Below, in pieces: positions 1 through 9,098 of a DNA stretch of 64,000 nucleotides (position 1 is its first letter; the number at the start of each line of letters is the position of its first letter). This DNA is from Planctomycetaceae bacterium (GTDB lineage: Bacteria > Planctomycetota > Planctomycetia > Planctomycetales > Planctomycetaceae): contig JACCRE010000088.1 in assembly GCA_013813775.1 (NCBI GenBank), positions 1-64,000 of the forward strand. The letters are read 5' to 3'. The notes beneath the pieces are model-generated. The model made no database searches, was not told where the DNA came from, and worked only from the letters and a program-made list of their open reading frames with translations. The position numbers were made by a program, and so were the translations under genes.

Positions 1-172
1 GCCTGGCTCTCGACCCGGCCCGACCGAACGCAGCCTATCAGAGTTTTCCGTCAGAGCCTAGTTTACACTCGCGGGCGTTGGGCTGCCGACCGTCCCGTCG
101 CTGTTCGTTCCAAATCGGTCCCATCCCCGCCCGCCTTGCCGGCCCGCCTTTCTCGGGCGAGTCGGAAGCCCT

Positions 173-2899
173 ATGGCGACAAAGCTTTCGGCCGAGACTT
201 TTGTAAGCGGCCTCCGCAACAGCGGTCTGATCACACCCGATCAGCTCGAGCCGCTGCTTAAGGAGGTCAACGCCGAAAGTGCCGACACTCTGGCCGACGA
301 ATTCGTTCGTCGCGGCACGCTCACCCGCTGGCAGGCCGACAAAATTCTACAGGGCCGCCACAAAGGCTTCTTTCTCGGCAAATACCGCCTCCTTTCCCTG
401 CTCGGCAAAGGCGGCATGAGCGCCGTGTATCTCGCCGAGCATGTGCTGATGCGGCGGCGCTGCGCGGTCAAGGTTCTGCCCGTCAAGCGGGTCAACGATT
501 CGTCGTACCTCGGTCGGTTTCATCGCGAGGCGCAGGCGATCGCGTCACTCGACCACCCGAACATCGTGCGGGCCTACGACGTCGATCACGAAATGGACGG
601 GGACACCCCGATCCACTTCCTCGTGATGGAGTATGTCGAAGGCCGCAGCCTGCACGAGGTCATTCAACAGGACGGAGTTCTCGACTTCGCGCGTGCGGCG
701 GACTTCATCCGCCAAGCCGCGAACGGACTGCAATACGCCCACCGGGCGGGTCTCGTGCACCGCGACATCAAGCCCGGCAACCTGCTGCTGGATCTCACGG
801 GCACGGTCAAGATTCTCGATCTGGGTCTCGCCCGATTCTCAACCGACACCGACGACCATTCGCTGACCGTCGCGCACGACGAGAAGGTGCTGGGGACCGC
901 CGATTATCTCGCCCCCGAGCAAGCGCTCGACAGTCATACGGCCGACTCCCGGGCCGACATCTACAGTCTCGGCTGCACGCTCTACTTTCTGCTGACGGCC
1001 TCGCCTCCGTTTACCGAGGGGACGCTGGCGCAGCGGTTGATGGCCCACCAGACGAAAGCCCCGCCTCCGCTGGGCGAGAAACGTCCGGATGTGCCCATGA
1101 GCCTCGCGGCCATCACCATGAAGATGATGGCGAAGCGGCCGGAAGACCGTTATCAGACCGCCGCGGAGGTCGCCGAGGTGATGACGGCGTGGCTTGCCGC
1201 CAACGGTGCGGGATCAGCGGCCGCCGCAACGTCCGTGAACGCGAACGTACCGCGAACAAAGGGGCCGCAATCCGGAAATCGAGTGGTGACGCGTTCCGGT
1301 TCCGGCAAAAAGCCGCCGTCGAGCATGAAGGGCGCGCAAGGCGGCGTTGCCGACGCCGAGCCATTCATTCGCCTACGCGACGACAACGATCAGGAGACGG
1401 CGAACCGGCGGAACGTCGCGCCGGCACCGGACACGATCAAATCGTCCGGCCCGGAGTCGGACGTTCCTCTGGCGAAGCCGGTCGCTGCGCCACGTAAAAC
1501 GCCCGCGCCCGTCGCCCCAGCGGCTCCGTTCACGCTGCCGGCGGGACCGATCGACTCGGGTTTTCATTCTTTTGAGACGCTTCAGACCGCGCCGCCGATG
1601 ACGGTCGGCGGGCGATCTTCGATCGTTCGCAAGAAGCCGAAGCCCGCCGTTCCGCCTGTCGTCTGGTACGCGGCCGCCGGCGGTTTGCTGCTCGTCGTGT
1701 TGTTCGTCGTTGTGCTGATGATCGCGCGCGGCGGCGAGCCGCCATCATCAGGCAGCGGTTCAGCGGCCGCGAACGGCGGCGGTGCTTCGGTGGCGGGTCG
1801 ACAGCCTGCGAAGCCGGCGGTCTCGCTCATCGGCAAAGAGATCGTCGTCGGTAGCGGCGGCGACTTCGCGACCATCGCCGCGGCGCTCGACTACGTCAAA
1901 AAAAACAACCCAGTCGGCCGCGAGGCCGTGCAGGTCATCAAGGTCAAGAGCGGGCAGACGTTCAAAGAATCGATTCTCATCGACAATCGGGATTTCTCGT
2001 TCCCGAAGAGAATCCGGCTCGCCTCCGACGGCTCTGAACCGGCTGTGCTCGCGCCGCCCGGCGAGGGTCCGGTCGTGCGTCTTGTGAGTCTCGACCAGTT
2101 CGAGTTCGTCGGCTTTCGGCTCGACGGCGCAGGCAAAGCGACCGTGCTCGAATTGGGCGGCTATCTCACCGGCACGAAGTTACGGAATTTGACCCTCGAG
2201 AATGTGACCGGTGTCGGCATCCTCGGGAAAGGGCCTTCCGGCGGACTGGCGAGCGAGCGTCTGACGATCGAAGACGTGATCGTTCGCGGAGGCGGAGGCA
2301 ACGCGCAGGGCATGCTGCTCACAGGCGGCGAATCGACCGCGACGGGACATGTCTCCTTGAACCGGCTGCGATTCTTCGGTCCGATGGCCACCGGAGTCGT
2401 GATCGACGACGCCGTCAGCAACGTGGCGCTTCGCGAGTCGATTTTCGACGGTCTCGAAGTTGGCCTGAAGCTCTCACGCAATTTGCGGATCAGAGAGCTG
2501 TCGCTTCAGAACAATTCGTTCTATCGAAGCGCCCGTGGGATTGTCTTCGAGTCTGCGCCGGACGCCGGCAGTGATGGGCTCGTCATTCAACGGAACCTGT
2601 TCGCCGAGAGCGCGACCGCCGATGCCGTCGCCGAGAACCCAGCGGACGTCGAAGCGATCACCCGTTTGCTGACCATGCGGGGAGGCGTGACGGAGTTCAA
2701 TGTCACGAACCGCAAAGAGCCCGCTGCAAACGCGGTCGATCTCTTCTCCAATGCCGGCCGACGGAATGTCGAGTTGTCATTCGCATCGACCGACCCGGCC
2801 CAGCCGAATTTCCTGGCACCGACGATCGACGGCCCCGCCGCCAAAATCAGCGACGGCAACGGTGCCGAGACTTACGCTGGGGCGATCGCCCCGCAGTGA
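173..2899 (+). CDS. Membrane Ser/Thr protein kinase with C-terminal beta-helix-like ectodomain
   Basis: A 908-aa transmembrane protein kinase, predicted to phosphorylate Ser/Thr on unknown cytoplasmic targets. A leader of about 60 residues (LITPDQL, LTRWQADKIL) of the kind often found before planctomycete kinases precedes the kinase domain (about 71-340). Visible motifs are the Gly loop GKGGMSAVY (78-86), catalytic Lys100, HRDIKPGN (197-204), DLG in place of DFG (216-218) and APEQ (247-250). A Pro/Ala/Lys-rich linker leads to one membrane segment (about 496-520). The last 340 or so residues have short repeating strands with N/D/G turns (for example LRNLTLENVTG), which suggests a right-handed parallel beta-helix outside the membrane. 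That part may sense a polysaccharide or the envelope, which is inference. The ATG at 173 gives the full leader. The kinase call is firm; the ectodomain fold is by eye. Confidence 0.93.
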   Translation: MATKLSAETFVSGLRNSGLITPDQLEPLLKEVNAESADTLADEFVRRGTLTRWQADKILQGRHKGFFLGKYRLLSLLGKGGMSAVYLAEHVLMRRRCAVKVLPVKRVNDSSYLGRFHREAQAIASLDHPNIVRAYDVDHEMDGDTPIHFLVMEYVEGRSLHEVIQQDGVLDFARAADFIRQAANGLQYAHRAGLVHRDIKPGNLLLDLTGTVKILDLGLARFSTDTDDHSLTVAHDEKVLGTADYLAPEQALDSHTADSRADIYSLGCTLYFLLTASPPFTEGTLAQRLMAHQTKAPPPLGEKRPDVPMSLAAITMKMMAKRPEDRYQTAAEVAEVMTAWLAANGAGSAAAATSVNANVPRTKGPQSGNRVVTRSGSGKKPPSSMKGAQGGVADAEPFIRLRDDNDQETANRRNVAPAPDTIKSSGPESDVPLAKPVAAPRKTPAPVAPAAPFTLPAGPIDSGFHSFETLQTAPPMTVGGRSSIVRKKPKPAVPPVVWYAAAGGLLLVVLFVVVLMIARGGEPPSSGSGSAAANGGGASVAGRQPAKPAVSLIGKEIVVGSGGDFATIAAALDYVKKNNPVGREAVQVIKVKSGQTFKESILIDNRDFSFPKRIRLASDGSEPAVLAPPGEGPVVRLVSLDQFEFVGFRLDGAGKATVLELGGYLTGTKLRNLTLENVTGVGILGKGPSGGLASERLTIEDVIVRGGGGNAQGMLLTGGESTATGHVSLNRLRFFGPMATGVVIDDAVSNVALRESIFDGLEVGLKLSRNLRIRELSLQNNSFYRSARGIVFESAPDAGSDGLVIQRNLFAESATADAVAENPADVEAITRLLTMRGGVTEFNVTNRKEPAANAVDLFSNAGRRNVELSFASTDPAQPNFLAPTIDGPAAKISDGNGAETYAGAIAPQ

Positions 2900-2911
2900 C
2901 GGGAATGCGAC

Positions 2912-2986
2912 TTCAGAGCCGCGACCGTCAGGAAGCGTTTGCCGACGGTCTGCTGGATAGCGCTTCCTAATGGTCGCGGCTCTGAA
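2912..2986. repeat. Long imperfect hairpin repeat between convergent genes
   Basis: Two 26-nt arms (2912-2937 and 2961-2986) are reverse complements at 24 of 26 positions around a 23-nt loop. The arms carry AGAGCCGCGACC and AGGAAGCG, a word pair I recall as a frequent dispersed intergenic repeat in planctomycete genomes. It lies 12 bp after the kinase stop and just beyond the 3' end of the asparagine synthetase gene, so it could end transcription from both sides, although neither arm is followed by a T-run. Confidence 0.75.
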
Positions 2987-3004
2987 CGATCATGTCGTGC
3001 ATCC

Positions 3005-4924
3005 TCATGCGAACTGTCGGTCTCCCCAGATCGCGACATTCAGCAGCGGCCACAGGCGCATGCCAAGCTGCCCGGGATCGGCGGCGATCGCCCGCCGCGC
3101 ATCGGGTCGCAACAGGCGCGCGGCGAACGGGCTGTCGCGAATCGTGTTGCCGGCCCATGCACGCCATTCATGCGTGAGCCATTTGGCAACGGGCGTCGGA
3201 AAGCTCGCTTTCGGCCGCGACGCCAGCTTTGTCGGCATCATTCGTGATGCGACGGTGCGCAGGAGGCGTTTGTCCTTCAGGCTCCCGCGACCTGCGAGAT
3301 CAGCGGACGAAAGAAATCCGGCCGGCTCTTCGTCGGCGACGGCGATCTTGAACGACTCCGGCCGTCGAAACGTCTCCTCGACGAGCAAATGGTCGGTGTA
3401 GACAGGCCGCACTTCGAGGCTCGCCCGCATCGCCGCGCTGTCGAGCCGGCTGAGTAACGCTTCAAGATTCACGCGATACAGCAGCCGCATGATTTTTTCA
3501 TTCGCAGGCCGATCTCCCTACTCTTCGAGTCGCATGCGATAGTACGACCGCATCGACTCATCCTGATCGGCGGCTTCCCAGATCGCGTTTTGGAGCAGAT
3601 GTGGCTTCGCCTCGGTGGAGATCAGGCTGTTCAACGCGAAGTAATGGTCGATGGGCGATGGGAAGCTTTCACGGCCGTAACAACGACGCAGGCTGTTCCC
3701 GAACAAACGTCTCACGTGGGAAGCTGGCGACCAGTTTCCATTCTGGAGCCGCTGGCTGCGGTCGAAGTCGTGGCCTGAGTGATGTGCGACGGCGTAGCCG
3801 CACAAGAGTTCGTCGGCTCCTTCGCCTCCGAGCACAAAGCCGACCGACCGCTTCATCGTTTCGGAAAGGTGGAAGAGAATCGCATCGGTCGGCGTCGAGA
3901 CAGGCGTCTCGTAATCGTCGAGCAAACCGAGCCAGGTTTCGAGATATTCAGCCGCTCCCAGTCGCGTCGTCGTCAGATCGCACCCGGTATAACGCGCCGC
4001 CTGTGCCGCATGGCTTGCGTCGCCTGAGATTGTGGGTGCCGCCGCGTCGTGCCCTTCCCCGCAACCCGCGGCGAGACCGTGTCCGGTTTCGTCGCGGACC
4101 ACGCAGGCGATTGCGTTGGAGTCGACGCCGCCGCTTAGGAACAGTCCCGATGGAACGTCGCCTGTCAGGCGAATCTTGATGGCCTCGCGGAGCCGATCTT
4201 CGAACGCGTCGGCCGCCGCTTCGAAGTCGTCGCACTCGTCTTCCGCAGGTGGCGTCCAATAGCGATCGATGAGAACGCGACCGTTCTCGTAGAGGAGCCT
4301 TTCCGCAGGCTGCAGCGTCGAGATGCCGCGAAAGACGGTCTGTCGGTCGAGCGTGAGCCGCAACGTCGTCAGGTAGTGGCTGAGGGCGGCCCAGTCCGGT
4401 TCGGCTTTGAACTCCGGATGCCGCCGAATCGCGCGAATCGAACTCGCGAACACAAGCGAGCGGCCGATCCACGCGTAGAACAGCGGCTTGGTTCCGCAGC
4501 GGTCGCGCGCGAGCAGCAGGCGGTTCTTGTGAAAGTCGTAGAGGCCGATCGCGAAGTCGCCCCGCAACCGCTTGATGAAGTCGCTTCCCCAAATGCGATA
4601 AGCCGCCGGGATCACCTCGGTATCGCAGCGCGTCTTGAAGTGACAGCCGAAACGCGTGAGTTCCGACCGCAGTTCAGCATCGTTGTAAATCTCGCCGTTG
4701 TAGACGACGGCGATCGAACGATCGTCACTCAACCACGGCTGATTCGGCGCATCGAGGTCGCGAATGCTGAGTCGTCGATGTGCGAGCACGACGTGGCCCC
4801 GCACGTGCAGGCCGGCGCCATCGGGCCCGCGATCGGCCATCGTGTCGCGCAACCGGGCGGCATCGTGTTCGGCGAGCGGCGGACCGGAGCCCACCGGGCC
4901 GATCGCTCCGAAGATTCCGCACAT
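3005..4924 (-). pseudogene. asnB: Asparagine synthetase (glutamine-hydrolysing), interrupted by one in-frame amber codon
   Basis: Class II glutamine amidotransferase fused to an ATP-dependent synthetase. It would make asparagine, or amidate a related substrate, from aspartate, ATP and glutamine. The start at 4924 is fixed by catalytic Cys2 in MCGIFG. NGEIYN (76-81), the PP-loop SGGVDS (264-269) and GGEGADELLCGY are present. At 3518-3520 the frame meets a TAG after residue 468, then continues without a shift through nine codons to a 161-codon stretch carrying the typical C-terminus (MRLLYRVNLE, LEVRPVY, LRLWPLLN-like end). Read through, the product is 639 residues, the usual length for this family. 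A single CAG-to-TAG or GAG-to-TAG change explains it. It could be a genuine nonsense mutation, a sequencing error, or rarely suppressed; I see no recoding signal. Confidence 0.85.
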
Positions 4925-5173
4925 CGCAGCGACCGTCGAGAATCAGAGAAGCAAAGCAGCGTGCCAATGGATCGCGTGACCTTCCCATCGTCTGCCTCGC
5001 GAGCGAGACTCGCGTTGACGGTCGCAAGAATCATGATGCGGAAGACACGAACGCCGGCGGTGCGGGCGGGTGGGATATTGAGGATTGTTTCGCTAGGATG
5101 ACCGCCGGTCCGACATGACCCTCTAACCCTTCAGGCCCCTTCCCATACCGGGGCCGGGATCGGCACACACGGA

Positions 5174-7276
5174 ATGGCGTTCGACGTTTATCACCCTTGT
5201 CCCTTCTGCACCGATAAAAAGCTCAAGTTCTGCTGCGCCGACATCGCCGAGGAGATGGAGAAGGTCGCGCGGCTGAATGAGAGCGGTCAGCACCGGGCGG
5301 CGATGAAGATCCTCGACCGGCTCGCGGTCAGCCGGCCGAACACGGTCTGGAACGAGGCGAGCCGCGCGACGTTGCTGCTCGGCGAAGGTCAGGTCGACGA
5401 GGCGAAAGCCGTGCTCGAAAAGCTGCACGGCGTCGAACCCGAGAATCTTGCCGTCATCGCGTTGCTCGCGACGGCGTCTTTCGCAGCCGACGGCTACGCC
5501 GCGGCGCGGGAAGCGATCTGGCGGGCGTTTCGCAAGGCGACCGCTCACAGCGATCTTGTGAGCGCTCTCGCGATGGGCATCGCGGGCGAGATGTTCGATC
5601 ACAGGAAGTATCTGTCGGCACGTCAGCACCTCACGCTGGCGATGCGGCTCGCGCCGTCGCGTAACAAGCAGGCGATCTTTGTGCGGCTGCTCGAGTTCGA
5701 CGGCAACGCCGAGATCCCGTATCCCCTGCGCAGCGTGCATTCACTGCGCGAGATCAGCGGCGACGCCGACCGGCAGGACTCCAGCCGCAAGGCGATGCGG
5801 CTCGCCGAGCGAGGCTGCTTCGGTCTCGCCGCCGAGCGTTTCGTGCATCTCGCGCAGGACACTCCCGACGATCCCGCCGTCGAATACAACTTCGCCTTGT
5901 GCAAGGCGTGGGAAGGCGATGAGGAAGTCGCGGCGGAGGCATTCGGTCGCGCCGCGCTCGCGGAGCCGGATTTCGAGTTGGCCGCGGAATACGCCGCTCT
6001 CGAGCAGTTCTTGAGGTCCGGTTTCGACGACCGCATCGTGCGGATGCAGAACGTCGAATACCGCGTGCCGTCGGCTTCGAAGATGCTCGCGGATCTCGAC
6101 GCCGACGCCCGTTGCGTACGGTTCTCGCTGCCGCCGGAAGCGACGGCGGGCGAAGACGGCGTTCCCGACGGCATCTTCGAGTTGCTCGATCGTCCCATGC
6201 CGGAGTCGATCGAGGGTCTGTCGGCCGAAGAATTGCCGCGGGCCGTCGGTCAGGTGGCGATCTTCAGCACGAGCGAGGACTCAGAGGGTCCACGTGCCGC
6301 GCTCGCCGCGTTCGAAGGTCGAGACGTCGAGACCGCGAAGTCGTTGATCGCAGCGGTCGCGTCTGATGTCGAACTCGTCGAAGAAGGCAGCGAAGAGGGC
6401 GACGTAGCCCTGCCGCGCGATCTCGCGGAACTGCATGTCAGGCTGGCGTACCCCGATAAAACCTCCGCGAAAACCCGGCGGGGATTCGAACGAAGCCGCT
6501 GGGAGAAGGCGGTCGAGACCTGGCTCGAAACGCCGCAAGAAGCCTTGATCGGCAAGACTCCCACGCAAGCCGCATCGGATGAAGGCTTGCGAGTGCCGCT
6601 TGCCGGAGCGATCTACGTTCTCGACGCCTTCTGCCTGCGGTATCGGTACACGCTCGATGCGGCGGGATTGAGATCGCGGCTGGGATTGCCGGCGATTCCG
6701 CAGGTCGAGGTCTCGCCAGACTTGCCGCTCAACACGTTCTCCGCCATCCAACTGCATCGCCTGCCGGTCGAGCGACTCGATGATCGGCAGCTCTCGGTCG
6801 TGTTGAACCGCTCGTTGCTCGTGCATCACGGCGTGTTTCTCAAGGCGGTGCTTGAAGAAGCGCTGAAGCGTTCGTTGCCCGACGTGGACACGACGCGGCT
6901 CTATATGACGCTGTCGGATCTCGCCCGCGATCAAGGAGACGCTTCCGAAGCCCTGCGCTGGACCAACGAAGGCCGCCAGGCGGCGAAGTCGGGCGAAAAC
7001 TCGTTCGAGAACGTGTTCCGCTGGGACACGAAGGAACTCGGGTTGCGTCTGGAAGATCCGGAATCCGAGGATCTCCAGCCGTTCGTCCGCCGGATCGCAA
7101 GCTACTACGGGCCAAAGGTTCCGCGCTTCACCGAATACCTGAATCACCTGTTGCTGTCGGTCGGGGTCACGCCGCCGAGCGTGCTGGAGCCGGTCGGTGC
7201 GGCCTCTTCGGGTGTCTGGACTCCGGACCAGGGCAGCGGAACGGCCGAAAAGAAACTTTGGCTGCCGGGAAGCTGA
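5174..7276 (+). CDS. TPR-type repeat protein with N-terminal Cys cluster (function unknown)
   Basis: A 700-aa protein with no signal peptide, so probably cytoplasmic. The N-terminus has a possible zinc knuckle: Cys9, Cys12, Cys20 and Cys21 in CPFCTDKKLKFCC, close to but not identical with the SEC-C motif (CxC-x8-CC). It is followed by helical repeats of tetratricopeptide character, such as NESGQHRAAMKILDRLA, EGQVDEAKAVLEKLHG and GDASEALRWTNEG, spread over the protein with acidic stretches between. TPR arrays usually serve as protein-docking scaffolds. The gene stands alone, diverges from the asparagine synthetase gene and ends in a strong terminator at 7302-7332. No enzyme domain is recognised. 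Confidence 0.85.
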   Translation: MAFDVYHPCPFCTDKKLKFCCADIAEEMEKVARLNESGQHRAAMKILDRLAVSRPNTVWNEASRATLLLGEGQVDEAKAVLEKLHGVEPENLAVIALLATASFAADGYAAAREAIWRAFRKATAHSDLVSALAMGIAGEMFDHRKYLSARQHLTLAMRLAPSRNKQAIFVRLLEFDGNAEIPYPLRSVHSLREISGDADRQDSSRKAMRLAERGCFGLAAERFVHLAQDTPDDPAVEYNFALCKAWEGDEEVAAEAFGRAALAEPDFELAAEYAALEQFLRSGFDDRIVRMQNVEYRVPSASKMLADLDADARCVRFSLPPEATAGEDGVPDGIFELLDRPMPESIEGLSAEELPRAVGQVAIFSTSEDSEGPRAALAAFEGRDVETAKSLIAAVASDVELVEEGSEEGDVALPRDLAELHVRLAYPDKTSAKTRRGFERSRWEKAVETWLETPQEALIGKTPTQAASDEGLRVPLAGAIYVLDAFCLRYRYTLDAAGLRSRLGLPAIPQVEVSPDLPLNTFSAIQLHRLPVERLDDRQLSVVLNRSLLVHHGVFLKAVLEEALKRSLPDVDTTRLYMTLSDLARDQGDASEALRWTNEGRQAAKSGENSFENVFRWDTKELGLRLEDPESEDLQPFVRRIASYYGPKVPRFTEYLNHLLLSVGVTPPSVLEPVGAASSGVWTPDQGSGTAEKKLWLPGS

Positions 7277-7301
7277 CGCGCCCTGCGATCGTTTCGTCCA
7301 T

Positions 7302-7332
7302 AAAGCCCGCCGGTTGCAACCGGCGGGCTTTT
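7302..7332 (+). terminator. Rho-independent terminator after the TPR gene
   Basis: A perfect 13-bp stem (AAGCCCGCCGGTT paired with AACCGGCGGGCTT) with a minimal GC loop ends in TTTT, 26 bp after the stop at 7276. It lies only 16 bp before the ribD ATG, so ribD must either start from a promoter inside or overlapping this hairpin or depend on read-through. Confidence 0.85.
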
Positions 7333-7348
7333 CGCTTTGATAGCTACC

Positions 7349-8455
7349 ATGCGATTCGAATCCGAAACCGCTGCGATGCGGCATGCACTGGTGATCGCGG
7401 CACAAGGCATCGGCCACGTCGAGCCGAATCCCGCCGTGGGATCGGTGCTCGTCGATCGCGGTCTGAATTTGATTGCCGAAGGCTTTCACCAACACTTCGG
7501 CGGCCCCCATGCCGAGGCCAACGCACTCGCCGCGGCGGGTGATAAGGCACGCGGAGCGACGCTCTTCGTCACGCTGGAACCCTGTTGCCACCATGGCAAG
7601 ACGCCCCCCTGCTCGCGGGCGCTCATCACCGCCGGTGTCGAACGTGTCGTGGTCGCGATGCAGGATCCGGCGCCGCATGTGGCGGGAGGCGGCATCGCTG
7701 AACTTCGTGCGGCGGGCATCGATGTCGAGGTCGGCCTCTGTGAGCCGGAGGCGCGCCGGCTGGTGGCTCCCTTCGTGACGCTCGTGACGCTCGGGCGGCC
7801 TTTCGTGCATGCGAAATGGGCGATGACGCTCGACGGCAAGATCGCGACGAGAACGGGCCACTCCAAGTGGATCTCGAATCGCGGTTCGCGCGAACTCGTC
7901 CATCGCCTGCGAGGCCGGATGGACGCGATCATCGTCGGTGCCGGCACGGCTCTCGCCGACGATCCCTTGCTGACGGCGCGTCCTCCTGGACCACGGACGC
8001 CGACGAGGATCGTCGTCGATGCGCGCGGGGTGCTGCCGATCGAGTCGCAGTTGGCACGTACCGCGACGGAGTCCCCCGTGCTGCTCGCGACGACGGCAGC
8101 AGCCGATGAAGCGACGCTGGATGCGCTTCGACAGAAGGGCGTCGAGTCGATCCTTCTGCCGTCGCGTGAAGGCCGGGGTGATCTCAGCGCCCTGCTCGCC
8201 GAACTCGGCCGACGACGGATGACGAACGTGCTCATCGAAGGGGGCGGAGCCCTGCTCGGCTCGTTCTTCGACGCCCAACTGATCGACGAGGTGCATGTTT
8301 TCATGGCCCCGAAGCTCGTCGGCGGGTCGGCAGCCGTCAGTCCGATCGGGGGGGACGGACTTGAGCAGGTTCCTGAACTCTCACAACTCGATTCGCCGTC
8401 GCTCACGCTGATTGAAAGCGATGTCTACGTCAACGGGCGACTGCGACGGCGGTAG
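7349..8455 (+). CDS. ribD: Bifunctional riboflavin biosynthesis protein RibD (deaminase/reductase)
   Basis: A 368-aa cytoplasmic enzyme for two steps of riboflavin synthesis: deamination of the pyrimidine intermediate made from GTP, then NADPH-dependent reduction of its ribosyl side chain. The N-terminal cytidine-deaminase fold has the zinc site PHAEANAL and EPCCHHGKTPPC. The C-terminal reductase domain shows FVHAKWAMTLDGKIA, GAGTALADDP and the C-terminal IEGGGALLGSFF. I chose the ATG at 7349 because it is close to the conserved AMRHAL-x-PNPAVG opening; a TTG at 7337 overlaps the end of the terminator. No FMN riboswitch is visible upstream and no other rib gene lies next to it. Confidence 0.96.
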   Translation: MRFESETAAMRHALVIAAQGIGHVEPNPAVGSVLVDRGLNLIAEGFHQHFGGPHAEANALAAAGDKARGATLFVTLEPCCHHGKTPPCSRALITAGVERVVVAMQDPAPHVAGGGIAELRAAGIDVEVGLCEPEARRLVAPFVTLVTLGRPFVHAKWAMTLDGKIATRTGHSKWISNRGSRELVHRLRGRMDAIIVGAGTALADDPLLTARPPGPRTPTRIVVDARGVLPIESQLARTATESPVLLATTAAADEATLDALRQKGVESILLPSREGRGDLSALLAELGRRRMTNVLIEGGGALLGSFFDAQLIDEVHVFMAPKLVGGSAAVSPIGGDGLEQVPELSQLDSPSLTLIESDVYVNGRLRRR

Positions 8456-8558
8456 GCTATCATCCGCTCGGTCGCCTGCGCCCATGTCACGCGAGAACGA
8501 ACTTCGCTCGCGTTCTTGTATCTTGCACGCATCCTTTATCTTCGTAAGCGAGTCTCCT

Positions 8559-9098
8559 GTGCCCTCACATCGCCTTGCATTTCTCACTATGGATGACGAA
8601 ATGCCCTCGCTGCTTAAAGGCGACGGCAAAGCATTCGAGCGACGTTTCAATGTAACGGTCGGCGAGGAAGCGGAAATGTTGAGAGAGGTGGTTCAACAGA
8701 CGCTTGAGCTCGGGATTCGGGTACCACGGCCGACCGAGTGGGGCGGGTTCTTCATCGTTGACGAAGAACGTCGGGCGGTCGTCGGCATGGGCGGCTACAA
8801 GGGCGGACCGAACGCGCGAGGCGAAGTCGAGATCGCCTACGGGACGCTGCCAGCGTTCGAGGGGCAAGGATATGGCACTGAGGCCGCCGCCGAATTGACG
8901 CGACGAGCGTTGCACGATCCGACGGTGCAGACGGTCGTCGCTCATACGTTCGCCGAGAAGAACGCGTCTGCCCGGCTGCTGGAGAAGAACCGCTTCCAAC
9001 TCGTCGGCGAGGTCGATGATCCTGAGGACGGACGCGTGTGGCGCTGGACGTACGGGCGAAATCCTTCCCTCGATTTTCCTGCCGAGAGAGTCGTCTAG
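8559..9098 (+). CDS. GNAT-family N-acetyltransferase
   Basis: A 179-aa acetyltransferase that would move an acetyl group from acetyl-CoA to an amine; the substrate is unknown. The acetyl-CoA pyrophosphate loop appears as EGQGYGTEAAAELTRRAL, followed by VVAHTFAEKNASARLLEKNRF, the usual helix-strand end of RimJ/RimL-like members. I prefer the GTG at 8559 (VPSHRLAFLTMDDEMPSLLKG), because family members begin with a similar strand and an L-x-x-LL-x-G helix. A frame open further upstream would add 49 residues of unlikely composition. The gene ends in a 4-bp tail-to-tail overlap with the oxidoreductase gene. Confidence 0.88.
   Translation: MPSHRLAFLTMDDEMPSLLKGDGKAFERRFNVTVGEEAEMLREVVQQTLELGIRVPRPTEWGGFFIVDEERRAVVGMGGYKGGPNARGEVEIAYGTLPAFEGQGYGTEAAAELTRRALHDPTVQTVVAHTFAEKNASARLLEKNRFQLVGEVDDPEDGRVWRWTYGRNPSLDFPAERVV

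Noticed and set aside
7277-7348. FMN riboswitch upstream of ribD
   Set aside because: The interval is only 72 bp and is filled by a terminator hairpin; no RFN-element motifs are visible.
6281-8296. A 671-codon open frame on the minus strand opposite the TPR and ribD genes
   Set aside because: It spans two well-supported plus-strand genes and a terminator, with Arg/His-rich composition typical of a high-GC antisense shadow.
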